Shown here in pieces: positions 18,979 through 28,369 of a stretch of 64,000 nt of DNA. The translations under genes were made by a program, and so were the position numbers. The DNA comes from Aporhodopirellula rubra. GTDB lineage: Bacteria; Planctomycetota; Planctomycetia; Pirellulales; Pirellulaceae. The notes under the pieces were generated by a model that was given only the letters and a program-made list of their open reading frames with translations, ran no database searches and was not told the origin of the DNA. How positions within the stretch are numbered: the stretch's first letter is position 1; the number at the start of each line of letters is the position of its first letter. The stretch spans positions 124,001 through 188,000 of the forward strand of contig NZ_JACHXU010000003.1 in assembly GCF_014192335.1 (NCBI RefSeq), read 5' to 3'.

Positions 18979-21900
18979 CGGCGAATTGAGCGTCGACTCC
19001 ACCTGTTGATACGTTTGCATCATCTGGTCGAGTTGTTTGAGTAGCCGATCGATATCACGTCCGTTGTCGATCGACTCGTTGAGCAGCGGACGCATCCACT
19101 CTTGCATGAGATGGAATTGCCCCTTGATCAGTTCCGCCATCACTCGCGGAACCTTGTGTTGCACGAGCACCTTCTGTTCGACCGGTGCGCTCGTTTGTTG
19201 ACGTGTCAGTTCCTCGATTTGGTTGCCGGTGGTCTGCAGCCGTTGGCTCAACGATTCGCCGATCGCGAGCAGTGATTGTCGTAAGGAGTCCACTCGCGCA
19301 TCCATCCGCTGTTCGGAAGAGTGGTCTTCCATCGCGACGGCTTTTGCGATGACTTGTCGAATCGATTCCAGCCCGTCACGCATCGACGCGAGTTGTCGCA
19401 TCACCTGCCCGACCTGATCTTCGCTGTCCATCCCCGCCATGCGAACGCTCTCGACGAAGGCATACTTGATCGAATCCCAGCGTGCTTGTTCGTCGGGGGT
19501 CAAGATTCCCATCAACTCCTTGAACTTCAGGACGTTCGCTTCATTGTCGGTCGTCAGTGTTTGGGCGTCTTGTTCGTAGTTGCTGACGATCAGCGTCTGC
19601 AATTCGGAATCGTTCATTACCGGTGCAACCCGCTCGGCGATGCGGTTCATGTTTCGGTAACTGCCCTGCAATTTGAAAGCCGGTTCGGTCCGATAGGCGT
19701 CAGCTTGAGCGGCGGAACGGATGTAGGCACGGTTGACTCGAAGGACCACGTCGCGAACCCGCAGTAGTTTACGAGTCACTTCGAACATGTCGCGAACTTG
19801 GTCGAGCGAGAAGTTGCTTTCGAGCTCGATGCCTTCGATCGAATCTCGTTGAGCGGCCATCGCGATCTTGCGGGCATCCGATGGAGGTGCCGTCGAGAGC
19901 GGCGCGAGCGTTGTGTTGCTCGACAAGCAGTTCTCGAGATAGCTCATTTCGAATGCGTCGGCACGGTCGCCGATGATTTCACCGAGGTTGTAAACGTCGG
20001 CACGGTTGGAAAGCATGTCCGGAATTTGGAAACGGTCGCCGCTTTCGGTGTACGGGTTCCCGGCCATCACGACCGCCACACGCCGCCCACGCAAGTCGTA
20101 AGTGCGTGTTTTTCCGTCGCGGACGCCTTCGATCTTTCGTGTGGCATCGCACAACGAGATGAATTTCTGTAACAACTCGGGATGGGTGTGCTGGATATCG
20201 TCGAGGTACAACATCACGTTGTCACCCATTTCCAACGCGAGGTTCAATCGTTCGACCTCTTCGCGAGCCGCCGCGTTGGGCGCTTCGGCGGGGTCGAGCG
20301 ACGTGACGCCGTGGCCAATCGCCGGGCCGTTGATCTTCATGAACACCAACCCCAAACGGTTAGCGACGTATTCCATCAGTGTTGTTTTGCCGTATCCCGG
20401 TGGCGAGATCAATAACAACAATCCCATGCGATCGGTGCGTTTGTCTTCGCCGGCCGTTCCCATTTGTTTAGCAAGATTGTCGCCGATGAGCGGCAGGTAG
20501 ACTTCGTCAAGCAATTGGTTGCGGACGAAGCTGCTGAGGACTTTGGGTTTGAACTCGTCCAATCGCATCGAATCGCGAGCCGTCTTGACCAAATTCGATT
20601 TGGCTTCGTGCAGAGCATGGAAACGTGGTACCACGGAACTGCGATAGTCATTGAGTCGTTGCATGAACTCGTGGTAATGAACGGTCAACTTGCCGTCGAT
20701 GATCCGTTCGTGGCTGCCGACGAGACCATCGACTGATTCCGCGACGGGAACGTCCACGATTTGCAAGTGACGTTCGATCCCGCGTGATTCCTCTTTTTCT
20801 GGTTTTGCACCGTCTTGGCTGTTTTCTTGTTCGATTTCATTAAGGATCAACCATGCCAGTTCATCGCGGTAACCGTCTGCCGCGTCGCCATCGGTGGTTT
20901 GGCTATCGACGTTCTGTTTGGCAATGAATGCGTCGCCCCAGTTCCTGGCCAGGACGTAGGCACGAACGGGATCGTCGGAGTTGGGTTTGAGTCCGGCGAC
21001 TAACCACTTTTGACGATCGCTTTGTGGCAGTGCGTTCTTGAAATTGTTGAGCAAATCCATCGCTCGCCCGCTCGTGGTCGCTTTGTTTGGTGCAACGAGC
21101 AATTCGTTGAACAGATAGTCGGCGATCCGTTCCGCCGTGACTGTCTTTCCAAACAAGGTTTGCCAGGTTGAAACGTCGGCGGAGGCGAGGCTCGCGAGAC
21201 GTTCACGGAACTGCACCGCAGGTTCCGCTTGGGGGTATGCCCTCGCTAATTTCGCGAACCCTGCAATCCAGTGTTTCATTTCGGTCTGACGTTTCGGATC
21301 AAGGATCCGTGTCCACCAAAATTGCCCGCAGGCTCTCAACGTCGGTTCGTATCGAAGGAGTCCGAGTTGTCGGTCGATCGCGATTAACGCGTTCAGGATT
21401 GCAGCAGTGTCTCGGTCGTGAACCCCTTTGGCATAACCTTCGTCGAATCGACCGTTCATTTGGTCGGCGACCCACGCGGCATCGACCGATGTTCGAGTGG
21501 TGGCCGACGGGAACAAGTCCATCGCGAGATATTCGGACCGATAGACGTGACGGTTTTCGCTGATGAGCGGTTGGTCCCACAACTCTCTCGAGTTTTCTAA
21601 ACGCTCGTCACGCATCGGCTCGAAATACTGCGTTCCGGTGAGGTGCAAGCACAGTTCACCGCCGCGCAGTACTGTCGTGAGGTCGAGTGGTTGAGTGTTG
21701 ACCGCGAATCGCCGTTCACCGAGACGGATAACATCGCCACCGTCCTCAAAGAGATCTTGCCGATCTTTGAGCCCACGTGTGGCGTCTTCCCGGATGACTT
21801 TTAACCGGCCTTGCAAGTCGCCGACTCGAACGGAATCTCCGAGTTCGTCGAGTTCATCGATCAGGCTGCGAATTTTGCCGACCATCAAGTCGCCCGCAAA

Positions 21901-24255
21901 ATAGGCTGCGATCGCGTCGGTGGAGTCCATCGCTGAAACACGAGACGAAATCGCTTTCAGAATTCGATCCGCCGCCGAAGAGAGTGACTCGGCGCGACGG
22001 TTCCGTTTTTCAACGAGCGAAACCTTGCGAGATTCAAACGCGGTGTAGACTTCTTCACGACGTTCGGCGAGCGTCTCGATGAATTCGTCGAATTCTGCGA
22101 ACCGTCCTTCGAGTTCTTCGAGGCCGACCATCACTTTTGTGAGGTATTCGTCGCAGCGGGCGGGTGTGTCGCAGACGTCAAGGTAGCCCGACGTGGACTG
22201 TTGCAGCAGTTTCATCTGGGATGCAAATTCGGCGCGTCCCTCGATACCGATCAGGTCGCGGCGTCGGTTTTTCAACGCACTGCGAACTCGGTTGACATCG
22301 GCGAAAACGTCTCCGATCGCATCGATGATCTGTGTCCGCTGCGTCGCGTCTTCGATCTCGAGGTTGCTAACCGTTTCAGTCAGCAATTCGAGTTCGGAGG
22401 CGGCGGTGTCGATCTCGGCTTCGAGTTCCTTGGCAACCGAAACGCTGCCCACGTCGGGGATTTTGTTTTCAGCGGCAACAATCGCGGCACGGTACGGAGC
22501 TAATGAATCACCCGTCAGCAGGAAATCCACGCACCGACGACTCAATCGCTGGGTCGCCTCGGCGAGGCGTTTCTCTAACGCATCGGCGAGCGATAGGTCG
22601 ACAAATTTGAGGTCTCGGAGCGTGATCGCGTGCCCGCGATGTTCCCGCAAATGAGTCAGTGACGCGACGAATTCTTGAATGCTCTCGAATCTCGAACGAT
22701 CAATTTCTTTGAGCGTACGCTCGATCGCTGTTTTAACTTTCTCGGTCTGCTTTTTAGTCTCGGTGCGGACGCGGACGACTTTCTCGAACTCTTCCACCGC
22801 AGCGGACGCGGCGTCGCGAATGTGGCCGAGTGCGGTGTCGAGATGATGTGTTTCTTCTTTGCCGATCCAAAAATAACTATCTAGAATGTCGCCCGACTTT
22901 TTGACGAGATCCTGGTAGAGGCCGTCGTAGCTGTCGTCTTTTTCGATCAGTTGCAGCACCTCGCTGCACTCAGCCATCCCGCGAACGAGATCTTGGTTCC
23001 CGATTTTGAAGAGCAGCGAGTCGGTTTGGCTCGGTGGCAGGTAATTCTCGCCGACAAAGGGCGTTTGCCAAATCTGAATCGGGTGGTGTTTTTGGGGCGT
23101 TTCGTGTGTTTTGAAACAAACCATCTCACCGGCTTCAAAGAACGTTTGCCCATGGCAAACCAGCGGCGTTTCAACGCTTTGGCGGATTTGGTTGTACCGC
23201 AATTGCACGTACGTGCCGTGTTCGATGTTGCTGAAGAGATAGAGGTAGTCTTCGCCGTTGGACGATGCGATGGTGCGTTCGTATCGCATGTCGGCCAATC
23301 CGTGATCGAACCGTTTGAATTCACCCGATTGCAGGTAGTAGCCGCCGGGGAAGATCAATCCTTGGTCGCCGGGCAACATCACGCAGGCGTGTTCGATTTC
23401 ATCGAGACGAACGGCTTGGTTGATCTTGCCGCTGAAAACGATGTATCGGAATTGGTTCTCTTGATAGGGTTTGATTTTCATCAGCACTAGGTTGCCGATG
23501 ATTGCGAAGTAGATCTCCGCGTCGTCCAGTTTTTGGTCAGGGTTGTCGACTTGTTCGGCGTAGATGCCTTCGCCGCTACTGGTGTTGTTTTCGACTTTGA
23601 CCGTGAGGTCACCGCCGACGGTTTCGACGAAAACTTTGTCTTCGATCGAGATGTGCGGGTGATCGCCATAGCGGTGCATGTCGCGCGTCGCCCGTTGCCA
23701 TGTGAAGGCGTGTTGTGGCGGCTGTTTGACCTCGTGATCACTTCGGTTGTCGATGTATTCGATTTCCGTCCCAGTGATTCGCCATTTAAACGACTTGATG
23801 TCTCCGGCGGTTTTCCCTACCTGGAAAACCATGTGGAGGATCGGGCCACTGACGAAGAAACGCAGGAACGTGGTCCCTTTGTAGAACCGATAGAGTTCCT
23901 CGAAATCTTTGACGAACCGAGGGTCGCTGATGAGGTCCAGTGCCGAGGCATGAAACTCATGGTCCTCCATTCGGTAAATGGAGAAAACGTCCGGAAGATG
24001 GATTTCGGTTTTCAGTCCGAATTGAACGTTGTACCCGAAAACAAAATGGTCACCGATCGAGACGATGTCTCGAGGGACACAATTGTGTTCCGTTGTAATT
24101 CGTTGCGTCGCAACCAGGCGGGTTTCGATGTTACCGAAGACTTCATTTCGGTCGGCATTGAGTTTGCCGAGTCGATCTCGCAAATCGCCCGCAGCGTCAC
24201 GAAGACGGTTGCGAAGGATTTCGTAGGTTCCGCCGGTGAGTTGGGTGTCACTCAT
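18967..24255 (-). CDS. Giant AAA+ ATPase of the type annotated 'DNA repair ATPase'
   Basis: A 1762-residue cytoplasmic protein. The first ~430 residues form a beta-rich N-terminal region (EHNCVPRDIVSIGDHFVFGY, HLPDVFSIYRMEDHEF) found in large proteins annotated 'DNA repair ATPase'. A long helical, coiled-coil stretch follows (~440-800). The AAA+ module holds Walker A PPGYGKTT with Lys1290, Walker B LYLDDIQ (Asp1352, Asp1353) and a sensor-1-like VVMAGNPYTESG. A second helical region reaches the C-terminus. The family name is historical and no repair role is evident. A flotillin gene lies directly upstream on the same strand (183-nt gap), suggesting a membrane-linked remodelling machine. A terminator candidate covers the stop. 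Confidence 0.8.
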   Translation of the reverse strand: MSDTQLTGGTYEILRNRLRDAAGDLRDRLGKLNADRNEVFGNIETRLVATQRITTEHNCVPRDIVSIGDHFVFGYNVQFGLKTEIHLPDVFSIYRMEDHEFHASALDLISDPRFVKDFEELYRFYKGTTFLRFFVSGPILHMVFQVGKTAGDIKSFKWRITGTEIEYIDNRSDHEVKQPPQHAFTWQRATRDMHRYGDHPHISIEDKVFVETVGGDLTVKVENNTSSGEGIYAEQVDNPDQKLDDAEIYFAIIGNLVLMKIKPYQENQFRYIVFSGKINQAVRLDEIEHACVMLPGDQGLIFPGGYYLQSGEFKRFDHGLADMRYERTIASSNGEDYLYLFSNIEHGTYVQLRYNQIRQSVETPLVCHGQTFFEAGEMVCFKTHETPQKHHPIQIWQTPFVGENYLPPSQTDSLLFKIGNQDLVRGMAECSEVLQLIEKDDSYDGLYQDLVKKSGDILDSYFWIGKEETHHLDTALGHIRDAASAAVEEFEKVVRVRTETKKQTEKVKTAIERTLKEIDRSRFESIQEFVASLTHLREHRGHAITLRDLKFVDLSLADALEKRLAEATQRLSRRCVDFLLTGDSLAPYRAAIVAAENKIPDVGSVSVAKELEAEIDTAASELELLTETVSNLEIEDATQRTQIIDAIGDVFADVNRVRSALKNRRRDLIGIEGRAEFASQMKLLQQSTSGYLDVCDTPARCDEYLTKVMVGLEELEGRFAEFDEFIETLAERREEVYTAFESRKVSLVEKRNRRAESLSSAADRILKAISSRVSAMDSTDAIAAYFAGDLMVGKIRSLIDELDELGDSVRVGDLQGRLKVIREDATRGLKDRQDLFEDGGDVIRLGERRFAVNTQPLDLTTVLRGGELCLHLTGTQYFEPMRDERLENSRELWDQPLISENRHVYRSEYLAMDLFPSATTRTSVDAAWVADQMNGRFDEGYAKGVHDRDTAAILNALIAIDRQLGLLRYEPTLRACGQFWWTRILDPKRQTEMKHWIAGFAKLARAYPQAEPAVQFRERLASLASADVSTWQTLFGKTVTAERIADYLFNELLVAPNKATTSGRAMDLLNNFKNALPQSDRQKWLVAGLKPNSDDPVRAYVLARNWGDAFIAKQNVDSQTTDGDAADGYRDELAWLILNEIEQENSQDGAKPEKEESRGIERHLQIVDVPVAESVDGLVGSHERIIDGKLTVHYHEFMQRLNDYRSSVVPRFHALHEAKSNLVKTARDSMRLDEFKPKVLSSFVRNQLLDEVYLPLIGDNLAKQMGTAGEDKRTDRMGLLLLISPPGYGKTTLMEYVANRLGLVFMKINGPAIGHGVTSLDPAEAPNAAAREEVERLNLALEMGDNVMLYLDDIQHTHPELLQKFISLCDATRKIEGVRDGKTRTYDLRGRRVAVVMAGNPYTESGDRFQIPDMLSNRADVYNLGEIIGDRADAFEMSYLENCLSSNTTLAPLSTAPPSDARKIAMAAQRDSIEGIELESNFSLDQVRDMFEVTRKLLRVRDVVLRVNRAYIRSAAQADAYRTEPAFKLQGSYRNMNRIAERVAPVMNDSELQTLIVSNYEQDAQTLTTDNEANVLKFKELMGILTPDEQARWDSIKYAFVESVRMAGMDSEDQVGQVMRQLASMRDGLESIRQVIAKAVAMEDHSSEQRMDARVDSLRQSLLAIGESLSQRLQTTGNQIEELTRQQTSAPVEQKVLVQHKVPRVMAELIKGQFHLMQEWMRPLLNESIDNGRDIDRLLKQLDQMMQTYQQVESTLNSPPEK

Positions 24256-24379
24256 AGGATGGTTGTTGGCGATAGGCAGTGCGGACGCGTCGGTAAATTA
24301 CATTCCGGTGTCCATCGCGTTGACGCGACAGAGCACCTCTGTCCCTGAGGACATGATTGATTCACCGCGGCCAGCGGAA

Positions 24380-24400
24380 GATCGTCAAAGTGAGACGATC
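24380..24400. repeat. Perfect 7-bp inverted repeat between flotillin and ATPase genes
   Basis: GATCGTC (24380-24386) and GACGATC (24394-24400) flank a 7-nt loop. No U-tract follows on either strand, so it is more likely an mRNA processing or stability hairpin, or an operator, than a terminator. It lies 39 nt after the flotillin stop. Confidence 0.4.
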
Positions 24401-24438
24401 GGTTGCCGGCAGCGTGGAGTTAACAATCATCGAGAGTC

Positions 24439-26508
24439 TTAGCCTTTCGACACCGGTTTGACCCGTTTGGCAGCAACGGTTGTTTCACCATTGTTGCTGG
24501 GGCGTGCGAGCAGCCGGCCGGCTTTCTGATCCGTGACGTTGGCTGTCGCGGCGATGCTGAGCAGGCTCGTCAACTGGTTTCGTACGTCGTCGGTGGATGC
24601 CATTCCCATCATTTTGGCGATCAACGCGGCGATCGAAAGATCTTTCACCCCGTCGGTGTCCAATCCGAATTGTCCGATCAGTTCTTCGACTTGGCTGCGG
24701 AAGTAGTCCGCATTGCCGTCGAAGAACGTATCCTTGATGTCGGTCGCAACTTTGCTGTTGTAAACGAATCGGTCGATCGCTTTACCGCCCTTGACGGCAG
24801 AGGTGATCTGGTCGAAGAACTCGCCGTCGCCACCGACGATATCGATCCGAGCGGCCTTGAGTGCATCGCCAATGACACTGGCTTGGCTCTCGGCGATGCC
24901 ACGTTGGGCATCGATCGCGGCGATCTCGACATCCTTCTCTTTGTTGAGCGAGAGTTTGAATTCCTCGTGCTCCTTGCCGACGCCGTCGAGTTTTTTCATC
25001 GCTTCGGCTTTCTCGGTGATACCGGTTGCTTCGGCACTGTATTTCTCTCGTGAGACCATCGCTTCGGCGAGACCTTCCTTCTCGAGGGAGATTGCCTTCG
25101 CTTCTTGGACCTGAGCCTCTGCCAGTCCGATCGCGGCGGCTTGGGCCGATTCGGCTTCGGCGAGCATCTTGGTCGCGGCGGTTTCTTTTTCTGCGGCGTC
25201 GCGTTTGGCTTCCGCTTCGATGCGAATCTTCTGAGCGATCAATTCGCTGGATTCCTTCTCTGCTTGGGCGAGTTTCGTTTGGCGAATCAGTTCTTCTTCG
25301 GCCTTCATTTCGGCCGCAGTGATTTGAACCTTCTTCGCTCGATCGGCTTTGGCGAGTTCCTCGGTGTCCTTGATGCGTTCTTGTTCTTCGACAACCGCAC
25401 GTTCGACGGCAACGCGTTCGCGAATGACTTCTTGGATGTTTCGTTTCTCGACTTCGATCGCCTTTTCTTTCTCAACTTCAGCGACGCCCACGACTCGCAA
25501 TCGTTCGGTGGCTTCGAGGTCTCGATCGCGAGCGACACGTTCGAGTTCGACCGCGTCGGTCTTTTCTTTGTTTCGCAAGGCAACCAAGATTTGCCGGCCT
25601 TTGTTTTCTTCCGCGATGCCGATTTCTTCTTCGGTCGTGATCCGGGCGCGTTCGGCTTCGAGACGTTGTTCTTCGCGGACTTTGGCTGCGGCGGCTTGCT
25701 CACGCGATGAAATTTCCGCGATCTCGCGTTGTTGTTTCTCGACGGCTTCGACTCGTTGACGTTCCAAAGCAAGGATGGTTTCTTCCGCTTCGACGTCTTG
25801 TTTCTTCAGTGTCTTTTCTTTGTCACGTGTGAACTGGTTTTCTTTCACCTTCTCCATCGATGTCAGTTCGGTGATCTTCTTGATGCCCTCGGCGTCGAGA
25901 ATGTTGCTCGGGCTGAGCATGTCCAATGGCGTTTGTTCGAGGTAGTCGATGGCCGCGTCGTCGAGCCGATACCCGTTCAGGTCAGTGCCGATGACTTTAA
26001 GAATCTCGTCCTTGAATTTGTCGCGTTGGTCGTACAGATCGATGAAATCAAATTGCTTTCCGACCGTCTTGAGTGCTTCGCTGAATTTCGCATCAAACAA
26101 CTCACGAAGGGTATCGAGTTGGCTACAGCGTTTGGCGCCGATGGCTTCGGCGACTTCCTTCATTTCCGCCGGTGAATTGGCGACGCGAATGAAGAATGCG
26201 ACTTTGATATCCGCGCGGATGTTGTCTTTGCATATCAGGCCGGCACTGCCCTCGCGGTGAATCTCGAAGCTCTTCAGCGTCAGATCCATGAACTCGTATT
26301 GTTGGATCAGTGGAATGACCATCATCCCCTGCCCGCAGACGGCTTCTACGCCGCCGCGTCCGGATCGCACGATGGCGCGGTCGGGACCGACCTTGATGTA
26401 GTACTTCTGCAATAGGACGACGAGGAACAGCACACAAACGAGTGCACCGACAATCAACACGATCGCACCGTCCACCCAATAGGAGTCGGTGAAGAAAGCA
26501 GAAAGCAT
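24439..26508 (-). CDS. Flotillin-family SPFH protein
   Basis: A 689-residue membrane scaffold protein. One N-terminal transmembrane helix (GAIVLIVGALVCVLFLVVLL, ~15-34) precedes an SPFH/band-7 domain (~35-220, KVGPDRAIVRSGRGGVEAVC ... DLYDQRDKFKDEIL). Long Glu/Ala/Lys-rich heptad repeats (~225-540) then form the flotillin coiled coil (AEAKRDAAEKETAATKMLAE), and the tail is globular. Flotillins oligomerise into membrane microdomains and resemble E. coli YqiK. The next gene on the same strand encodes the 1762-residue AAA+ ATPase, so the pair probably works together. An OB-fold (NfeD/YqiJ-like) partner, often beside flotillins, is not present. ATG at 26508 is preceded by AAAGGGA. Confidence 0.9.
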   Translation of the reverse strand: MLSAFFTDSYWVDGAIVLIVGALVCVLFLVVLLQKYYIKVGPDRAIVRSGRGGVEAVCGQGMMVIPLIQQYEFMDLTLKSFEIHREGSAGLICKDNIRADIKVAFFIRVANSPAEMKEVAEAIGAKRCSQLDTLRELFDAKFSEALKTVGKQFDFIDLYDQRDKFKDEILKVIGTDLNGYRLDDAAIDYLEQTPLDMLSPSNILDAEGIKKITELTSMEKVKENQFTRDKEKTLKKQDVEAEETILALERQRVEAVEKQQREIAEISSREQAAAAKVREEQRLEAERARITTEEEIGIAEENKGRQILVALRNKEKTDAVELERVARDRDLEATERLRVVGVAEVEKEKAIEVEKRNIQEVIRERVAVERAVVEEQERIKDTEELAKADRAKKVQITAAEMKAEEELIRQTKLAQAEKESSELIAQKIRIEAEAKRDAAEKETAATKMLAEAESAQAAAIGLAEAQVQEAKAISLEKEGLAEAMVSREKYSAEATGITEKAEAMKKLDGVGKEHEEFKLSLNKEKDVEIAAIDAQRGIAESQASVIGDALKAARIDIVGGDGEFFDQITSAVKGGKAIDRFVYNSKVATDIKDTFFDGNADYFRSQVEELIGQFGLDTDGVKDLSIAALIAKMMGMASTDDVRNQLTSLLSIAATANVTDQKAGRLLARPSNNGETTVAAKRVKPVSKG

Positions 26509-26911
26509 GGGAGGAGTCCCTTTATTTACGGTGAGTCAGGAGTGAGGAGGAGCAAGGAACATGGCAGGCACGCACGCGGTATCGGGCGCAAAACCTCTCC
26601 AAAAAGTTGCTATTAAGCCGATTTCGACTGGGGTGAATCGATCGCGGCAGCGGTCCAGTTTAGTCGCTACCCCACTCTAGAGTAGAATATGCCTTACTCC
26701 GCTGCCGGAACTCTCGCCAAGATTTCTCGAATGTCGGCTCGCTCGATTCAGGTGGCGAAGGTTTTGAGAGCGCTGGAGGAGCGGGAGTCGTTTTCTCGGT
26801 CGGAATTCGTCCCGCATTCGGCCGCATCTGCGCATCGTCCTCCGTTTCGCTGGGAGCGTTTGCGAAAGTCAGCCGATGGGCCGGGGATGCGTCAAAATCG
26901 GAGTTACCCAG
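26509..26911. other. Intergenic region
   Basis: 403 bases, presumably holding the promoter of the flotillin unit at its left end. The + frame at 26689-26991 runs into the ligase gene on the other strand and looks like a shadow. I see no hairpin with a U-tract. Confidence 0.5.
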
Positions 26912-28369
26912 TCACGGACACTCAAATCGACGCCGGACGATGTTCCGGCGAGGGGTGCCTTTCGACGTTAGTTCTCCTGCGGCTTGCGTAAGAGGCGGAT
27001 CGAGTCGTGCGATCGAAAACGGAGTGCGTGCGGGTAAGAGGTCGCGGACGCACTCGGTGATCGTTTCGTTGTCCGGTGCCCTGTCGAGGGAGTCCGGTTG
27101 GATCGCGATAATCAATTTGTCGTTGATCGACAGCAACACCGCGTGTTCGCAGCGGACGTTCTGAAGGATCGATTGTTCCACTGGATGTGGGTGAATCTTG
27201 AATCCATTTTCAAGAACGATCACGTCATCGTCACGACCGAGAATTCTCAGTTGGCCGCTCGGGGCCCGTTCGACGAGGTCGCCGGTGTCGAGCCATCCGT
27301 CCTGATCGATTTTTTCGGCGGTCGATTTTGAATCGTCCAGGTATCCGAGCATGACCATCGGCCCGCGGACATACAGACGTTGGTTGGTGATTTTGATTTC
27401 GCAACCCTGGACCGGTGGACCAACGCATCCGGCAACCGTGTCACCGGGGGACGAACTGCAAATGACGGGCGATGTTTCCGTGCAACCGTACCCCTGGATC
27501 ACATCAATTTTCTTGCCTGAGAGTTCGTTGAACAGGTCGGCGCCGAGTGCCGCGCCTCCACAGCCGAGTGCACGTAATTCCGCCAATCGCAGATCGCCTA
27601 ACCGGATCCGTTCGAGAATCGTCCGAGCCAGGGACGGCACACAATTGATCAACGTCGGTCGAGATTGGGGGGCCATGCGGCCAAGTCCCGCGTGTCCGTA
27701 ATCGAGAATCCATTGGCAACCTGACTGCAACCAAGTCCCCATGTCACATGTTCTCGCGTAGGCATGCGAGATTGACAAAAGGGTCAGACGTGTGTCGTCG
27801 ATGGATTGAGGGACCGCGTTGAGTTTCGCGGCCGCGTTCGTGGTCAAATTCCGCTGAGACAAAACGACGCCACGGGGTTGGGCGGTCGTGCCACTCGTCC
27901 AAAGCACTAAACTAGCTCGATCAATGTCGACTCGATTGGCGGCATCAGCGAGATGTGTCATTGACTCGGCGAAGTCATCGGTTGCCACGAACAAGTCTGT
28001 TTTCGATAGGGCTAGTTCCATGCCGCGAGAACGTTTGCGAATTTCACTTTGCGACTCCGGTGGCAACTTAACATCGATCGGAATCTCGATTGCTCCGCAC
28101 GCGATGCACGCCAAAGCGGTGACAACGTTAGCTTCGGTGTTTTGGCACTCGTAGACGACTCTCTGTTGCTGGGCATCAAAGATGGGCTTGCCGAGATCGT
28201 TGTCACACGCTGTACCCGTCAACGTGCTCTCGATGACCTGAGTGGTTCGGAGCACCGCAGTGACGAGTTGCCTCCACGTTCGTGGCGGCGATCCGGGGCA
28301 GCGGAGGGCAACCGCGTTGGGGCGTTCGCGTGCGTGATGTAGCAATGCGTCCAAAAGGTGCCGCGTCAT
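26912..28369 (-). CDS. AMP-dependent acyl-CoA synthetase/ligase
   Basis: A 485-residue member of the ANL adenylating superfamily that activates a carboxylate through an acyl-AMP. Visible core motifs are LVLWTSGTTAQPRGVVLS (P-loop-like A3), QGYGCTETSPV (A5), GWLDTGDLVE (A7) and RILGRDDDVIVLENGFKIHP (A8). The conserved lysine motif is represented near TSKGTPRRNIV at the end. The chain is rather short, with a compressed N-terminal part. Its ATG overlaps the stop of the upstream SpoU methyltransferase as ATGA, implying translational coupling. The substrate is unknown; a fatty or aromatic acid is possible. Confidence 0.85.
   Translation of the reverse strand: MTRHLLDALLHHARERPNAVALRCPGSPPRTWRQLVTAVLRTTQVIESTLTGTACDNDLGKPIFDAQQQRVVYECQNTEANVVTALACIACGAIEIPIDVKLPPESQSEIRKRSRGMELALSKTDLFVATDDFAESMTHLADAANRVDIDRASLVLWTSGTTAQPRGVVLSQRNLTTNAAAKLNAVPQSIDDTRLTLLSISHAYARTCDMGTWLQSGCQWILDYGHAGLGRMAPQSRPTLINCVPSLARTILERIRLGDLRLAELRALGCGGAALGADLFNELSGKKIDVIQGYGCTETSPVICSSSPGDTVAGCVGPPVQGCEIKITNQRLYVRGPMVMLGYLDDSKSTAEKIDQDGWLDTGDLVERAPSGQLRILGRDDDVIVLENGFKIHPHPVEQSILQNVRCEHAVLLSINDKLIIAIQPDSLDRAPDNETITECVRDLLPARTPFSIARLDPPLTQAAGELTSKGTPRRNIVRRRFECP

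Noticed and set aside
25105-25710. 201-residue Phe/Leu-rich frame antisense to the flotillin coiled coil
   Set aside because: Mirror image of a Glu/Ala/Lys-rich heptad region; hydrophobicity is an artefact of the complement.
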